Source of the DNA: Pontibacter pudoricolor
GTDB lineage: Bacteria; Bacteroidota; Bacteroidia; Cytophagales; Hymenobacteraceae
Length of the DNA: 64,000 nt
Assembly: GCF_010092985.1 (NCBI RefSeq)
Contig: NZ_CP048106.1
Coordinates: 4,006,001-4,070,000, forward strand
Reading direction: 5' to 3'
A model generated the notes under the pieces. The model worked only from the letters and a program-made list of their open reading frames with translations, did not search any database and was not told where the DNA came from. A program made the translations under genes and the position numbers. Below are positions 9,016 through 18,508 of this stretch, piece after piece. Position 1 is the first letter of the stretch; each line of letters begins with the position of its first letter.

Positions 9016-9516
9016 ATGAACTATAAATTTTTACTGATAGCTATAGTGTGCCTTCTGGCAAGTACGGTAACTATGGCCCACGACTATCACGCCAGCATTA
9101 CCGATATCAAGTTTAACCCGCGTACGCAAAGCCTGCAGATAGCTGTTAAGGTATTTACCGATGACCTGGAAACTGCCCTTTCGAAAAGAAGCAAGACTAA
9201 AGTAAGCTACGACCCGGCGTCAGAAACTATAAAACAACAGCTGGCCAGTTACATGGCGGCAAACATGAAGTTTGAGCTGGCAAAAGGCAAGCCACTGAAG
9301 CAGCATTTTGTAGGCTCTGAAGAGGATGCTGACGTAGTGTGGGTTTACTTTGAAGTGCCTGTGCAGCAGGCCACGCTCTCGCAACTATACATCCAGAACG
9401 CGGTGCTTACAGAGCTTTTTGATGACCAGATGAATATCGTGAACCTGGACTATAAAGGTAATATGCACAGCATGCTGTTTCAGAAAAGCGAAACCGGTAA
9501 AAAGCTGACGTTCTAA
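9016..9516 (+). CDS. DUF6702 family secreted protein
   Basis: The 166-residue product has a clear signal peptide (cleavage likely after TMA, residue 21) and the pattern of the Bacteroidota DUF6702 family: HDYHASITDIKFNPRTQSLQ near the mature N-terminus, a central VKVFTDDLETAL segment, and a C-terminal beta-rich part. The function of the family is unknown. It ends the rseP-LysM-DUF6702 run. Its stop codon overlaps that of the convergent DUF4184 gene, with no terminator between them. Confidence 0.85.
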   Translation: MNYKFLLIAIVCLLASTVTMAHDYHASITDIKFNPRTQSLQIAVKVFTDDLETALSKRSKTKVSYDPASETIKQQLASYMAANMKFELAKGKPLKQHFVGSEEDADVVWVYFEVPVQQATLSQLYIQNAVLTELFDDQMNIVNLDYKGNMHSMLFQKSETGKKLTF

Positions 9517-10265
9517 TGCCGGCTGCTCCTGAAAAAGGAGTTTACCTCGTATAGTACTCCCAGTAAGATAACAGCAAACAGGTTTCCGGTTAGAAAAGGA
9601 ATAACCAGCTTTTCGAGATCGCTAAGCCCTAAGCGGGGTGGCAGCGCCAGTAGCATAAATACTGCCCCTATAAAACCGATAAATACCCAGTAAGGTAACC
9701 AGGAGAACCAGTTAGAACGCTTTACTGCTATAGTTGGCAGCGTGCTGAGGTACCAGCCAATAGCTGCAAGGCCAACAAACGTGCTGGTGTGCTGGATAAC
9801 CCGTGAAAGCGGCAACTCTATAAAGCCCAGCGAAACAGGTGTTAACAGGAAACTATAGTTGCGGACGAAGTATTCGTTGGAGTGTGTAAAGCTATCCCAG
9901 AAAAGGTGCGTGAAAGAGCCTATGAGTACTGAAATGGCAAAAATGTGTCCGTTCCTTAACAAGTATCTTCCGATCTTTACAGGCTTTACAGCCGATGCCC
10001 GCTCCCTTAAATATTCCGGCAGATTAGTAATTGCCTGCTCCCGCACCAGCACATGAAAAACGACAGCCAATACTATAGCCATCGGCAGGTTGAAAATAAA
10101 AAGTCCTTTTAAGGAATGGCTGAGCGTGCCGTAGCTGCGATATGGTAAAAAGTAAGCAAAATCAGGGGCAATACTGCCAACTATAAGCCCGGTGGTTGAG
10201 AACCAACGGCTTTTCAGACGTAGCAGGGGTAAAATAAGAGCAGGGTGAGCGGCTGTAAAAGGCAT
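9513..10265 (-). CDS. DUF4184 family integral membrane protein
   Basis: The 250-residue product has the DUF4184 hallmarks. MPFTAAHPA is at the extreme N-terminus, GSIAPDFAYFLP lies near residue 30, and a SFTHLFWDSFTH segment near 117 carries His and Asp residues. There are about six hydrophobic segments. The His/Asp pattern recalls membrane metal-dependent hydrolases of the YdjM type, but the activity is not known. It follows the OmpA/PD40 gene by 14 bases and is probably cotranscribed with it. Confidence 0.85.
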   Translation of the reverse strand: MPFTAAHPALILPLLRLKSRWFSTTGLIVGSIAPDFAYFLPYRSYGTLSHSLKGLFIFNLPMAIVLAVVFHVLVREQAITNLPEYLRERASAVKPVKIGRYLLRNGHIFAISVLIGSFTHLFWDSFTHSNEYFVRNYSFLLTPVSLGFIELPLSRVIQHTSTFVGLAAIGWYLSTLPTIAVKRSNWFSWLPYWVFIGFIGAVFMLLALPPRLGLSDLEKLVIPFLTGNLFAVILLGVLYEVNSFFRSSRH

Positions 10266-10279
10266 ACCGTTGTAACGCT

Positions 10280-12259
10280 TTATCGGCCGTTTCTGTCTAA
10301 CTTTTCAGGTTTAATTACTTTAAATTCTACGCGGCGGTTTATGCGGCGGTCATCTTCAGTCTTTTCTTCGCGTAGCGGTTTGGTGCTGCCAAACCCAAAC
10401 GATTCTATACGGCCGTGCCCGATGTTCCCCTGTTCTTCAATATATTTTCGGATGGCATCTGCACGGTCCTGCGAGAGGGCAAGGTTAAACTCGGGGTTGC
10501 CGGCAGCATCCGTGTGGCCGGAAATCTCCAGTTTAAAGGTTGGATGATCTATCAGGAAGAGCGCCACTTCGTCCAGGATCGGTTTCATCTCTTCTTTTAT
10601 ATCAGACTGGGCCTGGTCGAATTCAATGTTCCTGAAAACCATAGGTACACTATAGTCTATCAGCGTCGTCATGATCTGGAATACGGTATCCTGCTGCAGT
10701 GATATCTCCCTTTCTATCGTAAAGAAATCCGGGCTCTGGATCAGCATCATGTACTTGGTGTTATCGATCAGGTCGAACTCGAAAGTGCCGTCCGGGCGAA
10801 TGTATTTGGAAGATATTTCGATGCCATTTTCCAGGTCGATAACGGAGATAATGCCCGAAAGCGGTTTGTTGCTTACAGAGTCTAAAAGCGTTCCTTCTAT
10901 CTTGGTTACGGCCAGCGGGTGTGCTTCCATTGGCAACGGAAAAGAGAAAAGATCGAGGTTATGCAGGTCGCTGGCTTCGGAGCGGGCATAATACAGGTTC
11001 TTCGATTTAGAGTCGATGGCAAAATAATATTCGCTGCCACGGCCATTTACCAAAGGCCCGATGTTACGCGGTTCCTGCCATTGCCCGCCTACACGGTATG
11101 TTTTATAGATGTCGAAATCGCCGAAATTGTATAGTTGTCCGCGTGAGCTGAAATATAAAACCTGGTAAAGCGGGTGGAAGAACGGGCTTACTTCACTTTC
11201 GCGGGTGTTTATCACAGGCCCGGCATTTTCGGCTTTCTGCCACTCGCCTTTCTTGTTTTTATAAGTATAGTAGATGTCGGATAAGCCAAAACCGCCCAGC
11301 CTGTCAGAGGCAAAGTAAATAGTGTCTTCGCTGGCTGTTAAAGTTGGCTGCGAGTCCCAGGAGGATGAATTTACGCCAGCCCCAAGGTTCTTGATGTTTC
11401 CCCAGGTGCCATCGGCCTGCTTGGTGGCCACATAAATATCGCAGTTACCAAAACCGTCCGGCGATTCGCAACGGGCAAAGTAAAGGGTGTTGCCATCGCG
11501 GCTCAGGCAGGCCGATCCCTCGTTGTAAATACTGTTAATGGGTTTACCAAAAGATTGCGCCGCCTCCCAGTAACCATTTTCCTGGCGGGAGTAAAACAGG
11601 TCTTCGTTGGCGCGGCCGTTTATGCCTTGTGTGTTGCGCTGCGAAGTAAAGATCAGAACCTCGTCTTCAGAATTTATAGTTGGGCCGTAATCTTCGAAAG
11701 GCGAGTTGATGGCATTGCCCATGTTCAGGTATACGCCTTTGGGCGGCTGAAATGAAGCGACAGACTTACGGTATTCTACGAGCTCATAATAATAGTTAAG
11801 CGGCACATAGTAGTCTTTGGTGTTTTGCTCCAGCGAGTCGTAGTAAGAATACACACGGCGAACATCGGAACGGTGATGTTTGAGCACCAGGCGGTAAAGC
11901 GCTTTGGCTTTATCGGCCTGACCTTGTTTTTCTAGCAGCTGGCCGAGGCGCCAGATGAGCGGAGTATCTTTGTAAAAGTTTTCAATGCCGAAGTTGTTTA
12001 CATATGCTTCGAGCAGGGGAAGCACTTCGTTATAGCGGCGTTTCTTTTCAAGCTTTTGTATTGCCGAAAGTTTTTTCTCGTCGTGGTAGTAAGGTATTTT
12101 GTTCAGGTTCGGGAAAGTGATCTGTACTTCCTGTTTCGGGGCTTTTTTATGCACCTTTATACCTGGCTCATTATCAAGGGGAATATGTTTATACTCCTGT
12201 GCCAGGCAGATTACCGGTACAAGTATAAAAAATAACACCAGCAGGTATGATCTATTCAT
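10280..12259 (-). CDS. OmpA family protein with PD40 propeller repeats
   Basis: The 659-residue product begins with a signal peptide (to about residue 20, CLAQ). A helical TPR-like region follows at about 60-160. Several PD40 beta-propeller repeats of the form DEVLIFTSQR or GNTLYFARCE run through about 190-440. Next come a carboxypeptidase-regulatory-like segment (IEGTLLDSVSNKPLSG) and a C-terminal OmpA peptidoglycan-binding domain from about 545 (LEISGHTDAAGNPEFN). This architecture is typical of Bacteroidota outer-membrane anchors; some relatives belong to type IX secretion or gliding machinery, for example PorE. With porQ only 2.8 kb away such a role is possible but unproven. Confidence 0.92.
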   Translation of the reverse strand: MNRSYLLVLFFILVPVICLAQEYKHIPLDNEPGIKVHKKAPKQEVQITFPNLNKIPYYHDEKKLSAIQKLEKKRRYNEVLPLLEAYVNNFGIENFYKDTPLIWRLGQLLEKQGQADKAKALYRLVLKHHRSDVRRVYSYYDSLEQNTKDYYVPLNYYYELVEYRKSVASFQPPKGVYLNMGNAINSPFEDYGPTINSEDEVLIFTSQRNTQGINGRANEDLFYSRQENGYWEAAQSFGKPINSIYNEGSACLSRDGNTLYFARCESPDGFGNCDIYVATKQADGTWGNIKNLGAGVNSSSWDSQPTLTASEDTIYFASDRLGGFGLSDIYYTYKNKKGEWQKAENAGPVINTRESEVSPFFHPLYQVLYFSSRGQLYNFGDFDIYKTYRVGGQWQEPRNIGPLVNGRGSEYYFAIDSKSKNLYYARSEASDLHNLDLFSFPLPMEAHPLAVTKIEGTLLDSVSNKPLSGIISVIDLENGIEISSKYIRPDGTFEFDLIDNTKYMMLIQSPDFFTIEREISLQQDTVFQIMTTLIDYSVPMVFRNIEFDQAQSDIKEEMKPILDEVALFLIDHPTFKLEISGHTDAAGNPEFNLALSQDRADAIRKYIEEQGNIGHGRIESFGFGSTKPLREEKTEDDRRINRRVEFKVIKPEKLDRNGR

Positions 12260-12285
12260 TTTCCATCTTGTTTTTACCTGATGCT

Positions 12286-12293
12286 CAAAGATA
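12286..12293 (-). promoter_or_regulatory. -7 element of the OmpA/PD40 gene
   Basis: TATCTTTG on the minus strand matches the Bacteroidota -7 consensus TAnnTTTG, 27 bases before the start codon. No clear -33 TTG at the right distance is seen. Confidence 0.45.
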
Positions 12294-12484
12294 TTAATTT
12301 TGAGCTATATTTTTGTAATGAAATAGCTGAGATGTCATTTTATTTTGGGCAAAATACCTGATATCTTTAAAGCCTACTATTGCTGCAGGGAACTATAGTT
12401 GGCACAAGTCTTGACTATAGTACTGCAATTCAAAAAAGGCCATATGTGTGGCTTTTTTATGTCATTCTGGCATTGACACAAAAC

Positions 12485-14974
12485 ATGAAGTATACTTTGA
12501 ACAACTTTCTGCATAACCTTTTACTTAGCTCAACTTCAGAGAACGAAAACGAAGAGCTGATTCCGATTATAACAACAGACCCTGAAGAAGAAATACCTGC
12601 AGAGGAATTGCCAACCGAACTGCCAATACTTGCAGTCCGGAACACGGTGCTTTTCCCTGGCGTAGTACTGCCAATTACTGTTAGCCGCAAAAAATCAGTG
12701 CGGTTAGTGCGCAAGGCTTATAAAGGCGATAAAACTATCGGGGTAGTAGCCCAGAAAAATACGAATGCCGATGATCCGTCGCCGGAAGACCTGTTTAATG
12801 TAGGTACGGTTGCCCGAATCTTAAAGGTGCTTGTGCTGCCGGATGGCAATACAACTATCATTATACAGGGGCACAGCCGTTTTCAGATAGATGAGATAAT
12901 TCAGGAAGACCCTTACCTGACGGCACGTGTTAGCTACTGCAAAGAGACCAACCTTAACAAGAAGAACAAGGAGGTAAAGGCGCTGGTACAATCGCTGAAA
13001 GATGCGGCTGCCAAAATACTGAAACTGAACCCTGAAATACCACAGGAAGCACAGGTTGCTTTAGATAATATTGACAGCCCGAGCTTTCTGACGCATTTCC
13101 TGTCGAGTAACCTGAACGTGGAAGTGGCTCAGAAGCAGCAGCTTCTGGAAGTGAATGACGGGACCGAACGAGGTACACAATTGCTGCAGCTTATGTTGCG
13201 CGAAGTGCAGTTGCTGGAACTGAAGCAGGAGATCCATACCAAAGTACACACTGATATAGACCAGCAGCAGCGCGACTATTTCCTGCGCCAGCAGATAAAA
13301 GTACTGCAGGATGAACTTGGTCAGGAGAGCCCGGACCAGGAAATTGAGCGTTTCAGAGATCGTGCCGCCAAAAAGAAATGGCCTGAGGCAGTTGCCAAAC
13401 ATTTTAAGAAAGAGATAGATAAGCTGGCCCGCCTTAACCCGCAGGCTGCCGAATACCCGGTTGCGGTAAACTATATCGAGTTCCTGCTGGACCTGCCGTG
13501 GGAAGACTATACCAAGGATAATTTTAACCTGAAGCGTACCAAAAAGATACTCGACGCAGACCATTACGGCTTAGAGAAAGTAAAGGAACGCATCCTGGAA
13601 TACCTTGCTGTTCTGAAACTGAAAAACGACATGAAGGCGCCTATCCTTTGCCTTTACGGACCTCCGGGAGTTGGTAAAACATCACTGGGTCGTTCTATAG
13701 CTACTGCCTTAGGTCGTAAATATGTCAGAATGTCACTGGGTGGGGTTAGAGACGAAGCAGAAATTCGTGGCCACAGAAGAACGTATGTGGGCGCTATGCC
13801 GGGCAAGATCATCAGCCAGATTAAAAAAGTAGGCTCGGGTAACCCGGTTATCATCCTGGATGAGATCGATAAACTGGCATCCGATTTCCGTGGCGACCCG
13901 TCATCGGCGTTGCTGGAGGTGCTGGACCCGGAGCAGAACCATACCTTTATGGATAACTACCTGGATGTGGAGTATGACCTGTCCAAGGTTCTTTTCATAG
14001 CTACTGCCAATTCACTGGACACGATACAGCCAGCCCTGCGCGACCGTATGGAGATTATCGAGCTGACTGGCTATACGATGGAGGAAAAGCTGGAAATAGC
14101 CAGGCGCCACCTGGTACCAAAGCAGATAAAAGACCACGGCCTGGAAGAAGCAGATGTGAAGCTGCCAAAAGCTACGTTGCAGAAACTGATCGAAGATTAT
14201 ACCCGCGAATCCGGGGTGAGAAGTCTGGAACGTAAAATAGGCCAGTTGGTTCGTAATACGGCTAAGCTGAAGGCGATGGAAGAGAAATACAACACGACCA
14301 TTAAGCCGGAAGATGTGGTAAAGATCATGGGTTCTGAGATCTTCGATAAAGAGATTTACCAGGATTTCAGTACAGCCGGCGTAGTTACAGGCCTGGCCTG
14401 GACCTCGGTTGGTGGCGACATCCTTTTTGTGGAATCGATCCTGAGCAAAGGAAAAGGAAAACTTACGTTGTCCGGTCAGTTGGGTGATGTGATGAAGGAG
14501 TCGGCTGTTACGGCGCTGTCGCATTTAAAGGCACATTACCAGTTGTTGGATATCGATTACCGCGTTTTCGACCAGTACGATCTGCATATTCACTTCCCGG
14601 AAGGCGCTGTTCCAAAAGACGGCCCGTCGGCAGGTATTGCTATTTTTACGTCTATAGCCTCGGTTTATACCCAGCGTAAAGTGCGCTCCAAACTGGCCAT
14701 GACCGGTGAGATCACGCTTCGTGGCAAGGTATTGCCGGTTGGTGGAATTAAAGAGAAAATTCTGGCTGCCAAGCGTGCTGGCATTACCGATGTGATCCTG
14801 TGTCAGAAAAACCGCAAAGATATAAACGAGATACCGGAGCAGTACATTAAAGGCCTGACCATACACTATGTAGACCGCGTGGAAGAAGTTATGAAGATCG
14901 CCCTACTAAAAGAAAAAGTAAAGCACCCACTGGACCTGACTGTAACCGAAGACAAAAAAGTGGAGGTTGAGTAA
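12485..14974 (+). CDS. lon: ATP-dependent protease La (Lon)
   Basis: Lon unfolds and degrades damaged or regulatory proteins as a homohexamer. From ATG 12485 the product is 829 residues: an N-terminal substrate domain ([15 protein letters not shown]), a helical linker, an AAA+ module with Walker [10 protein letters not shown] from residue 392, and the C-terminal Ser-Lys protease with Ser715 in DGPSAG and Lys758 in GGIKEK. The frame stays open 35 codons further upstream, but that part has no similarity to Lon, so I use the inner Met. porQ follows after 132 bases. That spacer holds imperfect A/T-rich inverted repeats at about 14983-15095. Confidence 0.98.
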   Translation: MKYTLNNFLHNLLLSSTSENENEELIPIITTDPEEEIPAEELPTELPILAVRNTVLFPGVVLPITVSRKKSVRLVRKAYKGDKTIGVVAQKNTNADDPSPEDLFNVGTVARILKVLVLPDGNTTIIIQGHSRFQIDEIIQEDPYLTARVSYCKETNLNKKNKEVKALVQSLKDAAAKILKLNPEIPQEAQVALDNIDSPSFLTHFLSSNLNVEVAQKQQLLEVNDGTERGTQLLQLMLREVQLLELKQEIHTKVHTDIDQQQRDYFLRQQIKVLQDELGQESPDQEIERFRDRAAKKKWPEAVAKHFKKEIDKLARLNPQAAEYPVAVNYIEFLLDLPWEDYTKDNFNLKRTKKILDADHYGLEKVKERILEYLAVLKLKNDMKAPILCLYGPPGVGKTSLGRSIATALGRKYVRMSLGGVRDEAEIRGHRRTYVGAMPGKIISQIKKVGSGNPVIILDEIDKLASDFRGDPSSALLEVLDPEQNHTFMDNYLDVEYDLSKVLFIATANSLDTIQPALRDRMEIIELTGYTMEEKLEIARRHLVPKQIKDHGLEEADVKLPKATLQKLIEDYTRESGVRSLERKIGQLVRNTAKLKAMEEKYNTTIKPEDVVKIMGSEIFDKEIYQDFSTAGVVTGLAWTSVGGDILFVESILSKGKGKLTLSGQLGDVMKESAVTALSHLKAHYQLLDIDYRVFDQYDLHIHFPEGAVPKDGPSAGIAIFTSIASVYTQRKVRSKLAMTGEITLRGKVLPVGGIKEKILAAKRAGITDVILCQKNRKDINEIPEQYIKGLTIHYVDRVEEVMKIALLKEKVKHPLDLTVTEDKKVEVE

Positions 14975-15106
14975 GTATTAATTGTTAAATTGTTAGATGG
15001 TTTAATTGTTGACTTGCAGTATAGACTCTATCAGTTGCGTCTTTAACATTGCTGAACTCAACAATCAACAATTTAGCAATTCAGCCATCCAACCATTAAG
15101 CGTAAT

Positions 15107-16150
15107 ATGAGATCACAGGCTGCCCTTTTACTTTGTTTGCTGCTGAGCTTTCCGCTTGCGGCACAGGTAGGAGGGCAGCGTGGTTTTACACACCTGGAGT
15201 TGCCTGCCAGTGCCAAACAGGCGGCTCTCGGAACTATAAATGTGAGCGCATTTGGGCACGATGTGAACATGGTAGCCGCCAACCCTGCCTTGCTGAACGC
15301 GGAGATGGACCGTCAACTGAGTTTGAGCTATGTGGGTTACCTGGCGGATATCAAACAAAGTACTATAGCTTATGCTTTTAACCACGAAAAGCTGGGGCGC
15401 TGGGCGGCAACTATAAACTACCTGAACTATGGCGATTTTGTGCAGCGCGACGCAACCGGCATGGAAGAAGGCAACTTTACCATTAATGATTATACGCTCA
15501 GTTTAACCCACGCCCGTCAGGCCGAGGCTTTTACCATAGGAGCTACTGCAAAATTTGCGGTTTCAAGTATGGCTGGTAACAAAGCGGTTGGATTGCTGGC
15601 TGATGTCGGTGGTTTGTTCAAACATCCGGAACGTGATCTTACAGTTGGTCTGGCTTTTAAGAACATCGGTTACCAGGTAAAACCATTTGATGACGGTGAG
15701 CGGCAGGCGATGCCTTTTGATGCGCAACTGGGAGCCAGCTACAAACCGGAACATATGCCGGTGCGGCTCTCCGTTACTGCACACCATCTTTACCAGTTCG
15801 ACGTTGTATATCTGGACCCGAATACCAAAGGCCGCTTAGATGCGAATGGGAATGAGATAAAAGAGGAGAAAACAACAGGGGATAAGATAGCGCGGCATTT
15901 TGTAGTTGGCACAGAGTTTATTTTCAGTAAAAATTTCCAGTTACGTGCCGGCTATAACCATTTACGCCGTAAAGAACTCAGGTTGCAAAACAAAGCAGGT
16001 AGTGCAGGGTTTTCGTTGGGAGCCATGCTGCGGGTCCGGGCTTTTGAGCTGAACTATAGCAGTGCTTTCTACCACCCGTCGGGCGCAGGCCATTACGTAA
16101 CTATAAGCACCGATACCGGCACTTTGCTGAAACGTAAAAACACAGAATAA
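15107..16150 (+). CDS. porQ: Type IX secretion system protein PorQ
   Basis: The 347-residue product has a signal peptide (to about residue 20) and an outer-membrane beta-barrel pattern. It carries the PorQ N-terminal motif (FTHLELPASAKQAALG, then a segment ending NPALL). PorQ belongs to the PorUVQZ attachment complex, which cleaves C-terminal sorting signals and anchors cargo on the cell surface. It implies that the organism has a type IX secretion system; the other parts are not in this window. It stands between lon and hslU, all on the plus strand. Confidence 0.9.
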   Translation: MRSQAALLLCLLLSFPLAAQVGGQRGFTHLELPASAKQAALGTINVSAFGHDVNMVAANPALLNAEMDRQLSLSYVGYLADIKQSTIAYAFNHEKLGRWAATINYLNYGDFVQRDATGMEEGNFTINDYTLSLTHARQAEAFTIGATAKFAVSSMAGNKAVGLLADVGGLFKHPERDLTVGLAFKNIGYQVKPFDDGERQAMPFDAQLGASYKPEHMPVRLSVTAHHLYQFDVVYLDPNTKGRLDANGNEIKEEKTTGDKIARHFVVGTEFIFSKNFQLRAGYNHLRRKELRLQNKAGSAGFSLGAMLRVRAFELNYSSAFYHPSGAGHYVTISTDTGTLLKRKNTE

Positions 16151-16201
16151 CAACCGGCTGTTATAGTTAGCAGCTACTTTATTATACTTAAAAATTTAAA
16201 G

Positions 16202-17593
16202 ATGTTAGATTCCTTAGAACATTTAACACCAGCCCAGATTGTTGCGGAGCTGGATAAATATATCATCGGGCAGCAGGACGCCAAACGTAACGTAGCCATT
16301 GCGCTTCGTAACCGCTGGCGCCGCATGAACGCCGAAGAAAGTATCAGAAAAGAGATCGTTCCAAATAATATTCTGATGATTGGCGCGACCGGAGTTGGTA
16401 AAACAGAAATTGCCCGTCGGCTTGCCAAAATTGCAGATGCCCCTTTTACAAAAGTAGAAGCGTCTAAGTTTACCGAAGTAGGATACGTTGGCCGCGATGT
16501 GGAAAGCATGGTGCGCGACCTGGTAGAGCAGTCGGTGAACATGGTGAAAACCAAAAAGAAAGAAGAAGTAAAGCAACGCGCTGCCGAAATTGTAGAAGAT
16601 ATTATCCTGGATGCGCTTATTCCACCCATTCAGGGCCGCTCTACTACGCCTGTAAGCATGGCCGCCCACCCTGATGCTATTCCGGATAGCGACTATGAAC
16701 TGAACGAGCGTACCCGCGAGAAATTCAGAGAAAAGATACGCAACGGTGAACTGGAAGACCGCAAGATCGAGATCCGGATTCAGCAGAGCGCTATGCCGGG
16801 CATGGGCGTTATGGGGCCGGGCATGGACGAAGCTTCGATGATGAACATTCAGGAGATGATCAGCGGCATGATGCCAAAGAAGACAAAAAAGCGCAAGGTA
16901 ACTATAGCTGAAGCCCGCAAGATCTTATTGGAAGAAGAAGCATCCAAGCTCATTGACATGGATGAAGTAAAGGAAGAAGCGATCTTTAAAGCGGAGAACT
17001 CCGGTGTTATTTTTATAGATGAGATAGATAAAGTTGCCAGCTCGAGCAAAAAAGGTAGCGGACCGGATGTAAGCCGCGAAGGTGTGCAACGCGACCTGCT
17101 GCCTATAGTGGAAGGCTCAACAGTAAATACCAAGTATGGTGTTATCAACACCGACCATATCCTGTTTATAGCCGCCGGTGCGTTCCACGTGGCCAAGCCA
17201 TCAGATTTGATACCTGAATTACAGGGCCGTTTCCCGATTCGTGTGGAATTGCAGAGCCTGACAAAAGACGATTTCTACCAGATTCTGAAATTTCCGAAGA
17301 ACGCGCTTACCAAGCAGTATGAAGCCTTGCTGGCCTCCGAAAATGTATCGCTTAGCTTTAACGACGAAGCACTGGACGAAATAGCATCTATGGCTTATGA
17401 AGTAAATGCCGAAGTTGAGAATATTGGTGCACGTCGTTTGCAAACTATCATGAGCCGCTTATTGAACGATATCCTGTTCGATGTGCCGGATAAGATCGGT
17501 GCCAACGCCCAGATCCTAGTAAACCGCGAAATGGTGCGCGAAAAACTGGCAGGCATGGTGAAAAACCGTGACCTGAGCGAGTTTATACTATAG
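16202..17593 (+). CDS. hslU: ATP-dependent protease ATPase subunit HslU
   Basis: HslU is the AAA+ unfoldase of the HslUV protease. The 463-residue protein begins with TPAQIVAELDKYIIGQ, has Walker A GATGVGKTE at 61-69, an inserted I domain at about 110-240 that contains a Met/Gly-rich stretch (GMGVMGPGMDE), Walker B VIFIDEIDK near 270, and ends with the usual hydrophobic tail (SEFIL) that docks into HslV. hslV is not next to it in this window, which is unusual because the two are often adjacent. A terminator follows at 17733. Confidence 0.97.
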   Translation: MLDSLEHLTPAQIVAELDKYIIGQQDAKRNVAIALRNRWRRMNAEESIRKEIVPNNILMIGATGVGKTEIARRLAKIADAPFTKVEASKFTEVGYVGRDVESMVRDLVEQSVNMVKTKKKEEVKQRAAEIVEDIILDALIPPIQGRSTTPVSMAAHPDAIPDSDYELNERTREKFREKIRNGELEDRKIEIRIQQSAMPGMGVMGPGMDEASMMNIQEMISGMMPKKTKKRKVTIAEARKILLEEEASKLIDMDEVKEEAIFKAENSGVIFIDEIDKVASSSKKGSGPDVSREGVQRDLLPIVEGSTVNTKYGVINTDHILFIAAGAFHVAKPSDLIPELQGRFPIRVELQSLTKDDFYQILKFPKNALTKQYEALLASENVSLSFNDEALDEIASMAYEVNAEVENIGARRLQTIMSRLLNDILFDVPDKIGANAQILVNREMVREKLAGMVKNRDLSEFIL

Positions 17594-17654
17594 TTTTGGA
17601 GTTAGAGAGTTTAGGAGTTAAAGAGTTAGAGAATTAGAAACTATAGCTAGCCAA

Positions 17655-17714
17655 ACTGGCGCCGGCATCCAGCCGGTGACGAATAGTGGGTGCGAGTCTC
17701 CAGACTCGCTGAGG
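17655..17714 (+). repeat. Double-hairpin interspersed repeat, copy 3
   Basis: Starts with CTGGCG, then stem 1 CCGGC/GCCGG, a TGACGAATAGTG spacer, and stem 2 GCGAGTC/GACTCGC. The architecture is shared with the copies at 1944, 23228 and 53287. It lies after a GAGTTTAGGAGTTAAAG-type low-complexity repeat (17597-17638). Confidence 0.6.
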
Positions 17715-17732
17715 TTGCAACTATAGTTTACA

Positions 17733-17775
17733 GGCCGGCAGTTTTGCAGAAGCAGAGCTGCCGGCTTTTGTTTTT
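17733..17775 (+). terminator. hslU terminator
   Basis: Stem GCCGGCAG/CTGCCGGC with a loop of about 15 bases is followed by TTTTGTTTTT. Confidence 0.8.
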
Positions 17776-17819
17776 AGTGTGGATTCTTGTTAGATTGATT
17801 CATAACACTTCACGAGCGT

Positions 17820-18428
17820 ATGACATCCAATGTAATATTTGATAAACTAAAATGTGAGTTTCAAAAGCCAACCCCATTCTTAATACTCAGCGTTGTCGGA
17901 GCAATTTTTCTTATCTATATATTCTTTTCTCTATTACCAGATCAAACGGCGGGCTTAGGAGCAGCTTACGCTCTCATGTTAACTCTGGGGCTTGTAGTTG
18001 CTCTATTTATTGATAGGATTATAGTAAGGAAGTTTAAACTGTTTATCGTTGTAATAACCGAGTTAGCTTTGATATCTCTTGTTTGGTTCTTTTTATCTTG
18101 GTCAAATAAAACAGCAACTCTAATTGTAAAAACAAATCAGAATCATTTCATAGTAGTTTTTATGGAAGGTGGGGCAAACTTAGATAGTTTTAGCTATACA
18201 AACATCTTTAAAAAAGAACTGCTTATAGAAAATGAATCATGTATAGTTTTAGATAAGTCACTTGTGTACCTAGATGAATTGGAAGTAAAGCCACATGCAT
18301 GGAGAAACTATTCTATGAAGTCAGAAAATATCTATATAAATGGCTCCCGTCGAATAGTTAATATATACTGGACAGGTAACAGAGAGGCTGACACAAATAG
18401 ATTTCTAACTTGTTTAGAATCACTTTAA
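17820..18428 (+). CDS. AT-rich orphan membrane protein
   Basis: The 202-residue product has three hydrophobic segments in its first half (about residues 20-40, 46-65, 74-95) and a soluble C-terminal half rich in Asn and Glu. I do not recognise a family. Base composition is clearly more AT-rich than the flanking genes, and the CTATAG motif common in its neighbours is absent. It is bracketed by inverted copies of a GTTAGA/AAGTTA-type low-complexity repeat (17597-17638 and 18462-18498). These signs point to a horizontally acquired cargo gene. Confidence 0.7.
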   Translation: MTSNVIFDKLKCEFQKPTPFLILSVVGAIFLIYIFFSLLPDQTAGLGAAYALMLTLGLVVALFIDRIIVRKFKLFIVVITELALISLVWFFLSWSNKTATLIVKTNQNHFIVVFMEGGANLDSFSYTNIFKKELLIENESCIVLDKSLVYLDELEVKPHAWRNYSMKSENIYINGSRRIVNIYWTGNREADTNRFLTCLESL

Positions 18429-18508
18429 CCTTTCCCAACCCCACACCCGTAATTCATAGCAATTAACTTTTTAACTTTCTAACTTATAAATTTTCTAACT
18501 ATAGACCC

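Noticed and set aside
14983..15095. A/T-rich inverted repeats after lon as a terminator
   Set aside because: The pairing is imperfect and long-range, and repeats of this type occur in many Bacteroidota spacers; no T-tract follows.
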